In this document: positions 4,893 to 5,624 of the stretch, one piece after another
How positions within the stretch are numbered: the first letter of the stretch is position 1
How the letters are laid out: the number at the start of each line of letters is the position of its first letter
DNA from: an uncultured Clostridia bacterium
GTDB taxonomy: Bacteria > Bacillota > Clostridia > Oscillospirales > Ruminococcaceae
Reading direction: 5' to 3'
Length of the DNA stretch: 5,624 nt
Assembly (NCBI GenBank): GCA_937901805.1
Contig: CALDJI010000163.1
Span: 1 to 5,624 of the forward strand
Translations under genes and position numbers: made by a program
The notes under the pieces: generated by a model
What the model saw: only the letters and a program-made list of their open reading frames with translations
Databases searched by the model: none
Told to the model about the DNA's origin: nothing

Positions 4893-5624
4893 CTATAACC
4901 CAAGATATGCGAGTAGCTCCTCGGAAACCCGAGCATTGCGGTACATTTGGATACCTCTGCCCTCCTGCTGGGCAAGCCAGTTGTCTTTCTCTTTCCCGCT
5001 GAGCCGGAAATAAACCGAGTACAGGGGCTTTTCTCGGTATCGGTACTCCAAAAAATCGTACTTCTGCAAATATTCGTCTTTCCACTTCCTGTCTGTAGGC
5101 TCTATCTGCGGTTCCTGCACCTCAATTTGTACGCCGTGTTCATCATAGAGGATAGGGGCATTGCGCTGCTGGTTCAAACGGAAAATCTCTGCAAACTCCT
5201 CGCTGCCTTTGGCATAGGAAACCTGTCTTCCCTCATGATAGAAAAGAATTTCATCCGGTTCCTGGATGACACAGGTACTGGAATGCAGTTCCCCCTGAGA
5301 AAACCGATCCTCCCAGGACCAGATAGCCGGCACATCAGGCCGTTCTACACCAAGGGCATCCATCAACTCCACAGAGTAACCGGTAAAACCGTAAACCCCA
5401 TCCTCCTGCTGCGCTACCCAGCGTTCCTGCTTTTCCATCTCCAGGCAGAAAAAGATCGGATAATAGGTGGACTGGTAGCGGTATTCCAGGACGTCCATTG
5501 TCCCCAGTTTTTCCCCGACTGCCGACCAGGCGGTCTGCAGAGCGTCCTCCGCCCCCCGGAACCCTGTCCCGACGCGCTGCTGATTCAAGCGGAAAATCTC
5601 AGTATACTGCGGTTCCCCTTTTCG
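4893..5624 (-). CDS. Unrecognised protein with two internal repeats, C-terminal part
   Basis: The frame is open to the right edge, so the gene starts outside the window; 243 residues are seen, ending at TAG (4895-4893). I do not recognise the family. The visible part holds two diverged copies of one unit. Each begins near KG...EIFRLNQQR, continues to D(V/F)LEYRY, then an alternating hydrophobic stretch (YYPIFFCLE / LYSVYFRLS), then W(V/L)AQQE and ends at L..LG. Between them lies a linker of about 45 residues rich in acidic and aromatic residues (VPAIWSWEDRF). The protein ends directly after copy two. I see no membrane helix, lipobox, P-loop, Cys-rich metal site or helix-turn-helix in this part, and it looks acidic and soluble. 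The TTG at 5588 within the first FRLNQQR is not a start: the homologous frame continues upstream. It converges on purA and shares its terminator. The coding pattern, with sensible conserved repeats, argues for a real protein; its function is unknown. Confidence 0.8.
   Translation of the reverse strand, partial: RKGEPQYTEIFRLNQQRVGTGFRGAEDALQTAWSAVGEKLGTMDVLEYRYQSTYYPIFFCLEMEKQERWVAQQEDGVYGFTGYSVELMDALGVERPDVPAIWSWEDRFSQGELHSSTCVIQEPDEILFYHEGRQVSYAKGSEEFAEIFRLNQQRNAPILYDEHGVQIEVQEPQIEPTDRKWKDEYLQKYDFLEYRYREKPLYSVYFRLSGKEKDNWLAQQEGRGIQMYRNARVSEELLAYLGL
4896..5210 (-). repeat. Protein repeat unit, copy 2 (C-terminal)
   Basis: About 105 residues from KGSEEFAEIFRLNQQR to the C-terminal LLAYLGL. 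Shared landmarks with copy 1 are EIFRLNQQR, LEYRY (5051-5037), Y-x-(I/V)-(F/Y)-F, WLAQQE and L-x-x-LG. The spacing of landmarks is about ten residues longer than in copy 1, the extra lying between FRLNQQR and LEYRY. The match is at protein level; the DNA copies have diverged. Confidence 0.75.
5346..5621 (-). repeat. Protein repeat unit, copy 1
   Basis: About 92 residues from KGEPQYTEIFRLNQQR to LMDALGV, aligning with copy 2 through EIFRLNQQR, LEYRY (5489-5475), the YYPIFF strand, WVAQQE and LMDALG. It is shorter than copy 2 before LEYRY. Further copies may lie beyond the right edge, because the window ends just upstream of this unit's first landmark. Confidence 0.75.

Noticed and set aside
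4893..5588. Start of the right-edge gene at the TTG at 5588
   Set aside because: The codons before it (EIFR) align with the second repeat copy, so the protein continues upstream out of the window, and there is no ribosome binding site before the TTG.

Overview
The window looks like chromosomal DNA from an endospore-forming Firmicute, most likely a class Clostridia gut-type anaerobe. This rests on the three-gene spoVAC-spoVAD-spoVAE set, which is a spore-specific function, on an FabV/Ter-type enoyl reductase, on FeoB (anaerobic ferrous iron uptake) and on strong AGGAGG-like ribosome binding sites. Base composition appears roughly balanced in A+T and G+C rather than very A+T-rich. The species cannot be named from the sequence alone.

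Layout, left to right. (1) Positions 1-37, minus strand: the first codons of feoB, running off the left edge. (2) Positions 38-231: a divergent intergenic region holding the fabV promoter (extended -10), two GGAAA/TTTCC-type palindromes and the fabV ribosome binding site. (3) Positions 232-1410, plus strand: fabV, a single-gene unit closed by a strong hairpin terminator at 1416-1446 that it shares with the convergent spoVA operon. (4) Positions 1448-3294, minus strand: a compact operon in transcription order spoVAC, spoVAD, spoVAE, with junctions of 14 and 3 bases and a good candidate sigma-G promoter at 3334-3363. (5) Positions 3295-3557: a divergent intergenic region with the spoVA and purA promoters almost back to back, and a purA leader of about 147 nt containing small inverted repeats. 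(6) Positions 3558-4832, plus strand: purA, closed by a second strong convergent hairpin at 4854-4885. (7) Positions 4893-5624, minus strand: the C-terminal part of an unrecognised protein made of two diverged copies of the same roughly 100-residue unit, running off the right edge.

The genes do not form one pathway. feoB (iron), fabV (fatty acid or acyl-CoA reduction) and purA (AMP synthesis) are housekeeping or metabolic genes with their own signals. The spoVA operon is a developmental unit for moving dipicolinic acid into the forespore and out during germination. The promoters of fabV and purA share a nearly identical 18-base core, whereas the spoVA promoter is of a different, sporulation type.

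I see no mobile element, CRISPR array, tRNA or rRNA. I do not see convincing evidence of a new multi-gene system. The item most worth following up is the internally duplicated protein at the right edge, followed by the regulatory architecture of the two divergent intergenic regions.
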